Assembly: GCF_002356315.1 (NCBI RefSeq)
Contig: NZ_AP018164.1
Coordinates: forward strand, 1,612,001 to 1,676,000
From: Mycobacterium shigaense
GTDB taxonomy: Bacteria; Actinomycetota; Actinomycetes; Mycobacteriales; Mycobacteriaceae
Reading direction: 5' to 3'
Length of the DNA: 64,000 bases
This document shows positions 51,315 through 61,400 of this stretch, one piece after another (within the stretch, counting starts at the first letter, position 1; each line of letters opens with the position of its first letter). The translations under genes were made by a program, and so were the position numbers. The notes beneath the pieces are model-generated. The model worked only from the letters and a program-made list of their open reading frames with translations, was not told where the DNA came from and ran no database searches.

Positions 51315-54300
51315 ATGATCTCCAAAGTGCTGGTGGCCAATAGGGGCGAGATCGCTATCCGCGCGTTTCGCGCGGCCTACGAGCTCGGTGTCGGCACGGT
51401 CGCCGTGTACGCCTACGAGGACCGCAACTCGCAGCATCGCCTGAAGGCCGACGAGTCCTACCAGATCGGCGAGGTCGGTCACCCGGTGCGCGCCTACCTG
51501 TCCGGCGACGAGATCGTCGAGACCGCCCTGCAGGCGGGCGCCGACGCGATCTACCCGGGTTACGGTTTCCTGTCGGAGAACCCCGACCTGGCCGCGGCGT
51601 GCGCGGCCGCCGGCATCACCTTCGTCGGTCCGAGCGCCGAAGTCCTTGAGCTGACTGGAAACAAGTCCCACGCGATCGAGGCGGCCCGGGCCGCCGGATT
51701 GCCGGTGCTGAGCTCCTCGGCTCCGTCGTCGTCGGTCGACGAGTTGGTGTCGGCCGCCGAATCCGGAGAAGCCGACTTGCGGTTCCCGTTGTTCGTCAAG
51801 GCGGTTGCGGGCGGCGGCGGGCGAGGCATGCGGTATGTCAACGACATCGACGCGCTGCCCGAGGCGATCGAGGCGGCCAGCCGCGAGGCCGAGTCGGCGT
51901 TCGGCGACCCGACGGTGTATCTCGAGCAGGCGGTGGTCAAACCCCGCCATATCGAGGTACAGATCCTGGCCGACAACGCCGGCAACGTGATTCACCTCTA
52001 CGAGCGCGACTGCAGCGTGCAGCGTCGTCACCAGAAGGTCATCGAATTGGCACCCGCGCCGAACCTCGCTCCCGAGCTGCGGGACAAGATCTGCGCCGAC
52101 GCCGTCGCGTTCGCCCGGCACATCGGCTACAGCTGCGCCGGCACGGTCGAGTTCCTGCTCGACGAGGCTGGGCACTACGTCTTCATCGAGATGAATCCGC
52201 GGATCCAGGTGGAGCACACCGTCACCGAGGAGATCACCGACGTCGACCTGGTCTCCAGTCAGCTGCGCATCGCTGCGGGTGAGACGCTGGACGATCTGGG
52301 CTTGCGGCAGCAGGACATTCACCCGCACGGCGCCGCACTGCAGTGCCGAATCACCACCGAGGATCCGGCCAACGGCTTCCGTCCAGACACCGGGCGCATC
52401 AGCGCGTACCGCAGCCCCGGCGGCGCCGGCATCCGCCTGGACGGCAGCACCAATCTCGGCGCGGAGATCAGCGCGCACTTCGACTCCATGCTGGTCAAGC
52501 TCACCTGCCGGGGCCGCGACTTCCACACCGCGGTGCGCCGGGCGCGCCGGGCGATCGCCGAGTTCCGCATCCGCGGGGTGTCGACGAATATTCCCTTCCT
52601 GCAAGCGGTTCTGGACGATCCGGACTTCAAGGACGGCCGCGTCACCACCTCGTTCATTGACGAGCGTCCGCGGCTGCTGACGGCGCGCGAGTCGGCCGAC
52701 CGCGGCACCAAGATCCTCACCTATCTGGCCGATGTCACCGTCAATCAGCCGCAAGGCCCACGTATCTCGACGGTGTATCCGCAGGACAAGCTGCCCGAAA
52801 TCGATCTGGAGGCCCAGCCGCCGGCCGGATCCAAGCAGCGCCTGGTCGAGCTGGGGCCGGAGGGCTTTGCGCGTTGGCTGCGCGAGTCGCCGGCGGTCGG
52901 GGTCACCGACACGACGTTCCGGGACGCCCACCAGTCGCTGCTGGCGACGCGAGTGCGTACCAGCGGATTGAACCGGGTGGCACCGTATCTGGCCCGGACG
53001 ATGCCGCAGCTGCTTTCGGTGGAATGCTGGGGTGGCGCGACTTATGATGTGGCGCTGCGGTTTTTGAAGGAAGATCCCTGGGAGCGGCTGGCCACGCTGC
53101 GCGAGGCGATGCCCAACATCTGCCTGCAGATGCTGTTGCGGGGGCGTAACACCGTGGGCTACACGCCGTACCCCGAGCTGGTGACGTCGGCGTTTGTGGA
53201 GGAGGCGACCGCCACCGGGATCGACATCTTCCGCATCTTCGACGCGCTCAACAATCTGGAGTCGATGCGTCCGGCGATCGATGCGGTGCGCGAAACCGGT
53301 TCTGCCATAGCCGAAGTCGCGATGTGCTACACCGGTGATCTGTCCAATCCCGGCGAGCACCTCTACACCCTGGACTACTACCTGAAGCTGGCCGAGCAGA
53401 TCGTGGATGCCGGGGCGCACGTGCTGGCCATCAAGGACATGGCCGGGCTGCTGCTGCCGCCCGCCGCGCAACGGCTGGTCTCCGCGCTGCGCAGCCGGTT
53501 CGACTTGCCCGTGCACGTGCACACGCATGACACCCCGGGCGGCCAGCTGGCCAGCTACGTCGCCGCCTGGCAGGCCGGGGCCGACGTCGTCGACGGTGCG
53601 TCCGCGCCGTTGGCCGGAACCACCAGCCAGCCCGCGCTGAGCTCGATCGTCGCAGCCGCCGCGCATACCCAATACGACACGGGGCTGTCGTTGCCGGCGG
53701 TCTGCGCACTGGAGCCGTATTGGGAGGCGCTGCGAAAGGTATACGCGCCCTTCGAATCCGGGCTGCCCGGGCCGACCGGGCGGGTCTATCACCACGAAAT
53801 CCCGGGCGGCCAATTGTCGAATCTACGGCAGCAGGCGATCGCGCTGGGGCTGGGCGATCGATTTGAAGAGATCGAGGAGGCCTACGCCGGGGCTGACCGC
53901 GTGCTGGGCCGGCTGATCAAGGTCACCCCGTCGTCGAAGGTCGTCGGCGACCTGGCGCTGGCGTTGGTGGGTGCGGGGGTCAGCGCCGACGAGTTCGCCG
54001 CCGAGCCCTCGCGGTTGGACATCCCCGAGTCGGTGCTCGGCTTTTTGCGCGGCGAGCTGGGTGACCCGGTCGGCGGTTGGCCCGAACCGCTGCGCACCGC
54101 CGCACTGCAGGGCCGCGGCCCGGCCAGGCCGGTGCAGCAACTTTCCGGCGAGGACGAGGCCGCGTTGGCGCTGAACGGCATCAAGCGTCAGGCCACTCTC
54201 AACCGGTTGCTATTCCCCGGCCCGACAAAGGAATTCGAGGAGCATCGGGAGATCTACGGCGACACCTCGCATCTGTCGGCCAACCAGTTCTTCTACGGTC

Positions 54301-54710
54301 TGCGTCAAGGCGAAGAGCACAGCGTGGAGCTGGAGCGCGGGGTCGATCTGCTGATCGGCCTGGAGGCCATCTCCGAGCCGGACGAGCGCGGCATGCGAAC
54401 GGTGATGTGCATCATCAACGGCCAGCTGCGGCCGGTGCTGGTGCGCGACCGCAGCATTGCCAGCTCGGTGCCGACCGCCGAGAAGGCCGAGCGCGGCAAT
54501 ACCGACCACGTCGCCGCGCCGTTCGCCGGCGTGGTCACCGTCGGGATCGCCGAGGGTGATCGGGTGAGCGCCGGCCAGACCATTGCCACCATCGAGGCGA
54601 TGAAGATGGAAGCTCCCATCACCGCGCCCAAAGAGGCCACCGTGGAGCGGGTCGCGGTGTCGAGCACCGCGCAGGTGGAGGGCGGCGACCTGCTGGTGGT
54701 GCTCCGCTGA
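51315..54710 (+). CDS. pyc: Pyruvate carboxylase
   Basis: This enzyme carboxylates pyruvate to oxaloacetate using biotin. The 1131 residues contain, in order, the biotin carboxylase domain (VLVANRGEIAIRAFRAA, FVKAVAGGGGRGMRYV, EMNPRIQVEHTVTEE), the carboxyltransferase domain (VTDTTFRDAHQSLLATRVRT, IKDMAGLLLPPAA, HTHDTPGGQ) and a C-terminal biotinyl domain with AMKMEAP (biotinylated Lys). The ATG follows GGAG by a few bases. It is full length (1127 in M. tuberculosis). Confidence 0.97.
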   Translation: MISKVLVANRGEIAIRAFRAAYELGVGTVAVYAYEDRNSQHRLKADESYQIGEVGHPVRAYLSGDEIVETALQAGADAIYPGYGFLSENPDLAAACAAAGITFVGPSAEVLELTGNKSHAIEAARAAGLPVLSSSAPSSSVDELVSAAESGEADLRFPLFVKAVAGGGGRGMRYVNDIDALPEAIEAASREAESAFGDPTVYLEQAVVKPRHIEVQILADNAGNVIHLYERDCSVQRRHQKVIELAPAPNLAPELRDKICADAVAFARHIGYSCAGTVEFLLDEAGHYVFIEMNPRIQVEHTVTEEITDVDLVSSQLRIAAGETLDDLGLRQQDIHPHGAALQCRITTEDPANGFRPDTGRISAYRSPGGAGIRLDGSTNLGAEISAHFDSMLVKLTCRGRDFHTAVRRARRAIAEFRIRGVSTNIPFLQAVLDDPDFKDGRVTTSFIDERPRLLTARESADRGTKILTYLADVTVNQPQGPRISTVYPQDKLPEIDLEAQPPAGSKQRLVELGPEGFARWLRESPAVGVTDTTFRDAHQSLLATRVRTSGLNRVAPYLARTMPQLLSVECWGGATYDVALRFLKEDPWERLATLREAMPNICLQMLLRGRNTVGYTPYPELVTSAFVEEATATGIDIFRIFDALNNLESMRPAIDAVRETGSAIAEVAMCYTGDLSNPGEHLYTLDYYLKLAEQIVDAGAHVLAIKDMAGLLLPPAAQRLVSALRSRFDLPVHVHTHDTPGGQLASYVAAWQAGADVVDGASAPLAGTTSQPALSSIVAAAAHTQYDTGLSLPAVCALEPYWEALRKVYAPFESGLPGPTGRVYHHEIPGGQLSNLRQQAIALGLGDRFEEIEEAYAGADRVLGRLIKVTPSSKVVGDLALALVGAGVSADEFAAEPSRLDIPESVLGFLRGELGDPVGGWPEPLRTAALQGRGPARPVQQLSGEDEAALALNGIKRQATLNRLLFPGPTKEFEEHREIYGDTSHLSANQFFYGLRQGEEHSVELERGVDLLIGLEAISEPDERGMRTVMCIINGQLRPVLVRDRSIASSVPTAEKAERGNTDHVAAPFAGVVTVGIAEGDRVSAGQTIATIEAMKMEAPITAPKEATVERVAVSSTAQVEGGDLLVVLR

Positions 54711-54740
54711 CGCGACCGCGACGAGGCAGGGCCGAGCGAT

Positions 54741-54771
54741 GAGGTGGGGGCACCTCCCGCTTGCGGGGGAG
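54741..54771 (+). promoter_or_regulatory. Overlapping hairpins before rsmD
   Basis: GAGGTG (54741-54746) pairs with CACCTC (54751-54756) around GGGG. CTCCCGC (54754-54760) can instead pair with GCGGG and GAG at 54763-54771. The two share bases, so only one can form. The rsmD start at 54783 lies 12 bases downstream. The sequence also resembles a dispersed mycobacterial intergenic element. Confidence 0.4.
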
Positions 54772-54782
54772 AGCGACGCCGA

Positions 54783-55337
54783 TTGACCAGAATCATCGGC
54801 GGCGTCGCCGGAGGGCGGCGCATCGCGGTCCCGCAGCGCGGGACCCGGCCGACCACCGATCGGGTGCGCGAGGCGCTGTTCAACATCGTCACCGCGCGGC
54901 TGGATCTGGACGGCCTGGCGGTGTTGGACCTCTATGCGGGTTCGGGGGCGCTGGGGCTGGAGGCGCTGTCACGGGGCGCGGCATCCGCGTTGTTCGTGGA
55001 GTCCGATCAGCGCGCCGGCGCCGTCATCACGCGCAACATCGAGACCGTTGGCCTGCCCGGTGCGGCGCTGCGCCGGGGAACGGTGGCCGCCGTGCTCGCG
55101 GGCGGGGCCACGGCCCCGGTCGACCTGGTGCTGGCCGATCCGCCCTACGAGGTCGACACCGCCGAACTCGAGGCCGTGGTGGCGGCCTTGGCCGCGCATG
55201 GTTGGGTGCGCGAGGGCGCCGTCGCCGTGCTGGAGCGCGCGGCCGGCGGCGCGTCGTTGCACTGGCCGGAGGGCTGGGCCGCGTGGCCCGAGCGCGTTTA
55301 CGGCGACACCCGTCTGGAGCTGGCCGAATTTGGTTGA
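54783..55337 (+). CDS. rsmD: 16S rRNA (guanine966-N2)-methyltransferase
   Basis: RsmD methylates G966 of 16S rRNA. From a TTG at 54783 it has 184 residues (188 in M. tuberculosis), starting [51 protein letters not shown] (AdoMet loop) and [10 protein letters not shown] (catalytic DPPY) are diagnostic. TTG is chosen because no ATG or GTG precedes the conserved start in a sensible place; in-frame upstream starts run through the hairpin region. coaD follows after 24 bases. Confidence 0.93.
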   Translation: MTRIIGGVAGGRRIAVPQRGTRPTTDRVREALFNIVTARLDLDGLAVLDLYAGSGALGLEALSRGAASALFVESDQRAGAVITRNIETVGLPGAALRRGTVAAVLAGGATAPVDLVLADPPYEVDTAELEAVVAALAAHGWVREGAVAVLERAAGGASLHWPEGWAAWPERVYGDTRLELAEFG

Positions 55338-55361
55338 GGCGCCCTGCTACCTTGATCGCTT

Positions 55362-55838
55362 ATGAGCGGCGCGGTTTGCCCGGGATCGTTTGACCCGGTG
55401 ACGTTGGGCCACATCGATGTTTTCGAGCGCGCCGCGGGCCAGTTCGATCAGGTGGTGGTGGCGATCCTGGCCAATCCCGCCAAGAAGGGCATGTTCGACC
55501 TCGACGAGCGGATCGCGATGATCGAGGAGGCGACCGAACACCTGCCGAACGTGCGAGTGGAGGCCGGCCAGGGCCTGGTGGTGGATTTCGTCACGTCGCG
55601 CGGACTGACGGCCATCGTCAAGGGGCTGCGCACCGACACCGACTTCGAATATGAGCTGCAGATGGCGCAGATGAACAAGCACATCGCCAATGTCGACACC
55701 TTCTTCGTGGCGACCGACCCGCGATACTCGTTCGTCTCGTCGTCGTTGGCCAAGGAAGTTGCGACCCTGGGCGGCGACGTCTCCAAGCTGCTGCCCGAAT
55801 CCGTCAATCGCCGACTGCGCGAGAAGCTTGGGCGCTGA
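55362..55838 (+). CDS. coaD: Phosphopantetheine adenylyltransferase
   Basis: CoaD adenylates 4'-phosphopantetheine, the penultimate step of coenzyme A synthesis. The 158 residues include [19 protein letters not shown] (HxGH ATP site), [22 protein letters not shown] and [19 protein letters not shown] possible -10 (TACCTT, 55348-55353) lies eight bases before the ATG, and there is no ribosome site. This is the last gene in M. tuberculosis order; what follows is different. Confidence 0.97.
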   Translation: MSGAVCPGSFDPVTLGHIDVFERAAGQFDQVVVAILANPAKKGMFDLDERIAMIEEATEHLPNVRVEAGQGLVVDFVTSRGLTAIVKGLRTDTDFEYELQMAQMNKHIANVDTFFVATDPRYSFVSSSLAKEVATLGGDVSKLLPESVNRRLREKLGR

Positions 55839-55841
55839 GTT

Positions 55842-56229
55842 CTAGAACGGCGGGTTGTCGGGCCGGGCGCCGACGGACGACTCGTCGTAGACCCAATCGG
55901 CGGGTAACGCCTCGGGCTCCCGAGGTTCGTTGACCCAGGTGCACAGCGGGCTGGTGCTCGGTATGCCCTTGAAGATGAACAGCTTGTCGCACATATGGTT
56001 TCGGAATTTGGGCGCGGCGATCCCCTCGTTGCACGCCGCCTGGCGCCGGTTGTGCAGCCGCACCTGCGCGATGCGGGCACGCCGCCGTCGCGACCAGCCG
56101 GCGCCAGGTGCCAATGGGTCCGGCCCTCGGCCAGCAGTGCCGCGACCCGGGTAGCCGGGTGTCCAGCGCTAGCACCTCGGGGCCCGCTCCTCCGAATATG
56201 CATTCGATGATGGCGATGGCGGCTGGCAT
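55842..56229 (-). pseudogene. Small gene of unknown function with two frameshifts
   Basis: A good ribosome site (GGAGGGG) and ATG at 56229 start MPAAIAIIECIFGGAGPEVLALDTR. Near 56146 the coherent sequence moves to another frame (RVAALLAEGRTHWHLAPAGRDGG). Near 56066 it moves again (ARIAQVRLHNRRQAACNEGIAAPKF), ending in VYDESSVGARPDNPPF and TAG. Restored, it would be about 128 residues. I do not recognise the family. Each segment looks well kept, so the shifts are recent or are sequence errors. It is convergent with coaD, three bases from its stop. Confidence 0.6.
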
Positions 56230-56376
56230 GATTCCCCTCCGAATGCGCGAAACCGGTAATCACGTTTTGGCGCGCGTGCTGCCTGTTCATGACAAAATCG
56301 GTTGGATTTCGTGAGTTATAGGTATCGGGCCTTCTGGGCAATACCCGTCAGCACTGACGTTTGAGGGGAATTGGCA

Positions 56377-58026
56377 GTGAACGAGCGACCTACCGCCCTA
56401 TTGGGACAACGCGCTGAGGCGGGCTCCGTTCTGGGTGGGTGGCGCCGGACGACTGTGCCCCCGGCATTCGCTTCGCAAGACATTGCTCACCTTCTGCAAT
56501 ATGTGCGGCACCCGGTTCACGTGGTGCGCGAAGAGGCGACGGGCCAATTGGGATTGACGATGGGCGGCGAGTTGGTCAGCGCCGGCGAATCCGATATTTC
56601 GTTGGTGGGAACCCTGCCCCCGATCTACCCGGAATGGTTGGGCGATCGCGAGTTCTGCGAGGCCCACGGACTGCGCTTCCCCTACGTCACGGGGGCCATG
56701 GCGAACGGTATTGCCACTCCGGAGCTGGTGGTGGCGATCGCCGAGGCGGGGATGCTTGGCTTTTTCGGCGCCGGCGGCCTCTCGTATGCTGGCGTGGAGC
56801 GGGGACTGGCCGAGATCCAGACGCGGTTGGCGGGCCGGACCGGCCTTGCCTGGGGCGCGAACCTGATTCACTCCCCGAACGAAGCCGCCCTCGAGGGGCG
56901 CGTCGCCGAGCTGTTCATCGAGCGGGATGTCCGGATCGTCGAGGCGTCGGCGTTCATGAAGCTGACGCCCGCGGTGGTGCATTACGCCCTGTCGGGCTTG
57001 TCGACGGATCCGAGCGGCGCCATCGTCCGCGCGCACCATGTGATGGCGAAGGTGTCACGCCCCGAAGTGGCCCGCATGTTCATGGAACCGGCGCCTGACG
57101 CGCTGGTGTCGGCGCTCGTGGCCGCCGGCAAGCTGACGGCCCGGGAAGCCGAGCTCGCGCGGCACGTACCGGTCGCCGAGGACATCACGGTCGAGGCCGA
57201 CAGCGGCGGGCACACCGACAACCGGCCCCTGCCAGCCCTTTTCTCGGAAATCGTGATGCTGCGCGACCAGCTGGCGCAGCAGCACCGCCGGGATTTTCGG
57301 GTGCGCGTGGGTGCCGCCGGTGGACTCGGCACGCCCCAGTCCGTCGCCGGCGCGTTCGCGATGGGGGCCGCGTACGTGCTGACCGGCTCGGTCAACCAGT
57401 CGTGCGTCGAGTCGGGGCTGTCGCCGCAGGCACGCGCGATGCTCGCCAAGGCCGGGGTGGCCGATGTGATGATGGCGCCGGCCTCCGACATGTTCGAGAT
57501 GGGCGTCAACCTGCAGGTACTCAAGCGTGGGTCCATGTTCGGACCGCGCGCGAGGAAGCTCTACGAGTGGTACTCCCGCAACCCGAGCGTGGCCGCGGTC
57601 GCGGAGCAACACGGGCCCGAACTGGAGAAGATCCTCGGCAAAACCGTCGACGACGTCTGGTCGGAGACGGAGCAGTACTGGGCGCAGCGCGACCCGGCGG
57701 TGCTCGAGCTCGCGACGCGGGACCCGAAGTATCAGATGGGGCTGATGTTCCGCTGGTACCTCGGTAAGTCGAGCCGGTGGGCGATCGACGGCGACGCCGA
57801 CCGCGTGCTGGACTACCAGATCTGGTGCGGTCCATCCATGGGAGCTTTCAACAGCTGGGTGGCCGGTAGCTACCTGGAGGAGTGCGAGAACCGCAACGCC
57901 GTCCAGGTCGCGCTCAACCTGCTCGAAGGCGCCACTCAAATCAGCCGGGCGCAGCAGGCGCGCAAGTGCGGGATACCGGTCCCGGCGACCGCGTTTGGCT
58001 ACCTTCCGCGCCCGTTGTCCCTGTAG
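56377..58026 (+). CDS. pfaD: PfaD-type enoyl reductase (2-nitropropane-dioxygenase-like)
   Basis: PfaD proteins are FMN enzymes that act in trans as enoyl reductase for PUFA synthases and some polyketide synthases. The GTG at 56377 sits eight bases after GAGGGG and gives 549 residues. LRFPYVTGAMANGIATPELVVAIAEAGMLGFFGAGGLS is the flavin-barrel start. GAAGGLGTPQSVAGAFAMGAAYVLTGSVNQSCVESGLS is the second FMN-binding strand. APASDMFEMGVNLQVLKRGSMFGPRA and YQIWCGPSMGAFNSWV are PfaD-specific. The large synthase that should need it starts 456 bases downstream. Confidence 0.9.
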   Translation: MNERPTALLGQRAEAGSVLGGWRRTTVPPAFASQDIAHLLQYVRHPVHVVREEATGQLGLTMGGELVSAGESDISLVGTLPPIYPEWLGDREFCEAHGLRFPYVTGAMANGIATPELVVAIAEAGMLGFFGAGGLSYAGVERGLAEIQTRLAGRTGLAWGANLIHSPNEAALEGRVAELFIERDVRIVEASAFMKLTPAVVHYALSGLSTDPSGAIVRAHHVMAKVSRPEVARMFMEPAPDALVSALVAAGKLTAREAELARHVPVAEDITVEADSGGHTDNRPLPALFSEIVMLRDQLAQQHRRDFRVRVGAAGGLGTPQSVAGAFAMGAAYVLTGSVNQSCVESGLSPQARAMLAKAGVADVMMAPASDMFEMGVNLQVLKRGSMFGPRARKLYEWYSRNPSVAAVAEQHGPELEKILGKTVDDVWSETEQYWAQRDPAVLELATRDPKYQMGLMFRWYLGKSSRWAIDGDADRVLDYQIWCGPSMGAFNSWVAGSYLEECENRNAVQVALNLLEGATQISRAQQARKCGIPVPATAFGYLPRPLSL

Positions 58027-58482
58027 CGGCCGCCAAGCCGTCAATGGTCTTTGCTTTCGCCCGCCGCCTTTCCGCGGGGCGCATTGCGCATTGTTATAAA
58101 TCGCCTCACGGATTTCGGAATTGGTTTTCCAAAACCGGATGTTGAAAAAGCTTATCGAGAGAACCCGTCGGGGCCGTCGGCAGAATGCCACCGAACGGGC
58201 GCGCGGCATCGCGTTCCGGGCGACGACTCGGTGCGTCCAAAGGGCCGGAATCACGTCGCGAACGCCCGCGCCTGGGCGGGAAACCGGCAGGTCAACGATC
58301 GCCTGAGAGTCAATCTATCGGTATTGACAATTCGTCAGTACAGTAGTCGTCGTTCTGATAGCGTCCAGGCGAGCGCTGGAGCTGCCTCGGCTGTCAACGA
58401 TGCCAGAATCCTCGATGGTCAGCCTTTATACGACGCAGGTCAACAAACGATGTTGACCTGCTAAACCGTGCAAAGGAGATTC
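58027..58482 (+). other. Intergenic region between pfaD and the PfaA-type synthase
   Basis: It is 456 bases, locally AT-richer than its flanks, with no convincing gene. At 58105-58140 short T- and A-runs form a small GGTTTT/AAAACC hairpin. A TTGACA at 58324 is part of the palindrome TGACAATTCGTCA. The region likely holds a separate promoter for the synthase. Confidence 0.5.
58324..58337. promoter_or_regulatory. Palindrome overlapping a -35-like TTGACA before the synthase
   Basis: TGACAATTCGTCA (58325-58337) has four-base arms, and its left side forms TTGACA (58324-58329). A good -10 at 17 bases is not obvious. It could be an operator for a TetR- or MarR-type protein, but no regulator gene lies in the window. 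Confidence 0.3.
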
Positions 58483-61400
58483 ATGGAATCCAAGCATCCT
58501 CCTGTCGCGGTTGTCGGAGTGAGCGCGTTGTTCCCGGGATCTCCGGAAGCCACCCGTTTCTGGCGCAACATCGTCGAGGGCGTGGACCTGTTCTCCGATG
58601 TTCCCGAGTCGCACTGGCGTATTGACGACTTCTACGACCCTTCTCCCCGGACGCCGGACAAGGTCTACGCCAGCCGCGGCGGATTTCTGCCGGACGTCGA
58701 TTTCTCGCCCATGGATTTCGGAATTCCACCGAATGTTCTGCCCGCGACCGATACGGCCCAGCTACTCGCGCTCAGAGTCGCCCAGCAAGTATTAGAGGAC
58801 GCCGCCGACGGCGACTTTTCCCACCTTGATCGGGAGCGCATCAGCGTCGTGCTGGGCGCATCCGGTGGCACCGAATTGATTACTTATATAAGTGGCCGCC
58901 TGCATCGTCCGGTCTGGGAGCGCGGGCTGCGCGCCGCGGGTCTTTCCGAACCCGAGCTGGAGGCATTCAGCGAGCGGGTGGCGTCCAACTACACGCCGTG
59001 GCAGGAGAACACCTTCCCGGGGCTGCTCGGCAACGTCATCGCCGGGCGAATCGCCAACCGCTTCGATCTCGGCGGGACGAACTGCGTCATCGACGCGGCG
59101 TGTGCGAGTTCGTTGGCCGCCCTCGAGGTCGGACTGCACGAGCTGTATCTCGGCGAATCGGACATGGTGATCGCCGGCGGGGTCGATGCCTTCAACGACA
59201 TCTTCATGTTCATGTGCTTTGCCAAGGTCACCGCTCTGTCGCCGAGCGGCGATTGCCGCCCCTTCTCCGATCAGTCGGACGGCACCATGCTGGGCGAGGG
59301 GTTGTCCATGCTCGCGCTCAAGCGACTCGACGACGCCGAACGCGACGGCGATCGGATTTACGCCGTGATTCGCGGCATCGGTACCTCGTCGGACGGCCGC
59401 GCGAAGAGCATCTACGCGCCGAGTCCGACGGGCCAGGCCAAAGCCCTGCGTCGCGCCTACGCGGCGGCCGGCTACGGCCCCGAGACGGTGGGGCTCGTGG
59501 AAGCGCACGGCACCGGCACCAAGGCGGGTGACGTCGCCGAGTTCACCGCGCTGCGCGAGGTCTTCGACGCATCAGGGCGTGCCGACCGGCAGTGGTGCGC
59601 GCTGGGCTCCGTCAAGTCCCAGGTCGGCCACACCAAGGGGGCCGCGGGGGCATGCGGCCTGTTCAAGACCGTGATGGCGCTGCACCACAAGCTGCTGCCG
59701 CCGACCATCAAGATCGATCAACCCAACCCGGGTCTCGAGATCGAGAAATCGCCGTTCTATCTCTCGACGCGCACCAAGCCGTGGCTGCCCGACCACGGAG
59801 TCCCGAGGCGGGCGTCCGTGAGCTCGTTCGGCTTCGGTGGCACCAACTTCCACGTCACCGTCGAGGAGTACACGGGTAGCGGGAAGCGGGCCTGGCGGTA
59901 TCGGTCCTGGGATTCGGAACTGGTCGTGCTCGGGGCGCCGTCGGCTGCGGCGCTCGCCGGGGAAGCCGCCCGCCTGTCGGCCTCGCTGGTCGACAGCGAC
60001 GACATGCTCAGCTACGTCGCGCGCAGCACGCAATCGGCGTACGACGCCGCGCAGCCGCACCGCCTCGCCGTCGTCGCCGACAGTGTCGCGACGTTGCGCA
60101 CGATGCTCGACGAAGCCGCAGCGAAGCTCGAAACACCGGATTTGGCGCCGTCTTTCAGTTCGCCGAAGGGTTACTTCTACTCGGCGCGCAAGGCCGGGCC
60201 GGTCGCGCTGTTGTTCCCGGGGCAGGGTAGCCAGTACGTCGGCATGGGCGCGGACATTCCGCAGCTCTATGACGCGGCTTTGGCGCCGTGGGAACTTGCA
60301 CGCGCCGAGCATTTGAACGCCGACCGCGACCTGCATCAAGTGGTGTGGCCGAAGACGGCCTTCACCGACGAGGAGCGGGCGCGGCAGGCCGCCGAGTTGA
60401 CGAAGACCGAGTGGGCACAGCCCGGCATCGGCGCGCACAGCCTGAGCCTGTTGTCCGTGATTCGCTCGCTGGGCATCGCCCCGGTGGCCGTCGGCGGGCA
60501 CAGCTTCGGCGAGGTCAGCGCGCTCTGCGCCGCCGGTGTTTTCAGCGAAGAGGTCGCGCTGCGGATCGCGCGGGCCCGGGGAGTGCTGATGGCCCAGGCC
60601 GCGGCCAGTAGCGACGGGGCCATGTGTGCGGTTGCGGCGTCGGCCGAGCAGGTCCGCAAGCAGATCGACGAGTGGGGCCTGTCGGTCGTCATCGCGAACC
60701 ACAACGCCCCCGACCAGGTGGTGCTGTCCGGCGACAGCGCGTCGATAGACGATGCGGCACAGCGGTTCAACGCGGTGGGCATGAAAGCGCGCCGCCTCGA
60801 TGTCGCTACCGCGTTCCACTCCGAGATCGTGAGCTCGGCGGCCGTTCCGTTCGACTCATTCCTGGCGAATGTTCCGTTCGGCACGCCCGAGGTACCCGTG
60901 TACGCCAACGCGACGGCTCAGCCGTACGCCGCCGATGCTCGGGCAATGCGGACCACACTCGCCAACCAGATCGCTCAGCCGGTGCGGTTCGCCGAGCAGA
61001 TTCAGGCGATGTGGCAGGCTGGTGCGCGCACCTTCGTCGAGGTCGGTCCCGGCGGCGTGCTGACCAGTCTGGTCGGCAAATGCCTTGCCGGCCAAGAGCA
61101 TTCCGCGGTATCACTGGACGCCAAGGGCCGCAACGGCATCCGGTCGCTGTGGATCGGGATCGCGCAACTTGCGGCCGCCGGCGTGCCGATGAATTTCGCC
61201 GGCCTCTGGGCCGATTACCGGCCCAGCGATGACCCCCGGAAGCGCGAGCAGCCCAAGCTGACCCTGAAGATCAACGGATCCAACTACGGACGGCCGCAGA
61301 TCAACGACGAACCTGTGCGGCGGCCGGCCCAGAAAGTCTTATCTCCCGACCACAGTGGCCACACCAACCCACACAGGACCGAATCGGAGTCCAAATTGGC

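Noticed and set aside
51309..53813. An open frame of over 800 codons antisense to pyc
   Set aside because: It is the mirror of a high-GC gene: third-position GC leaves few stops on the other strand. It is rich in Arg, Gly and His and has no motif.
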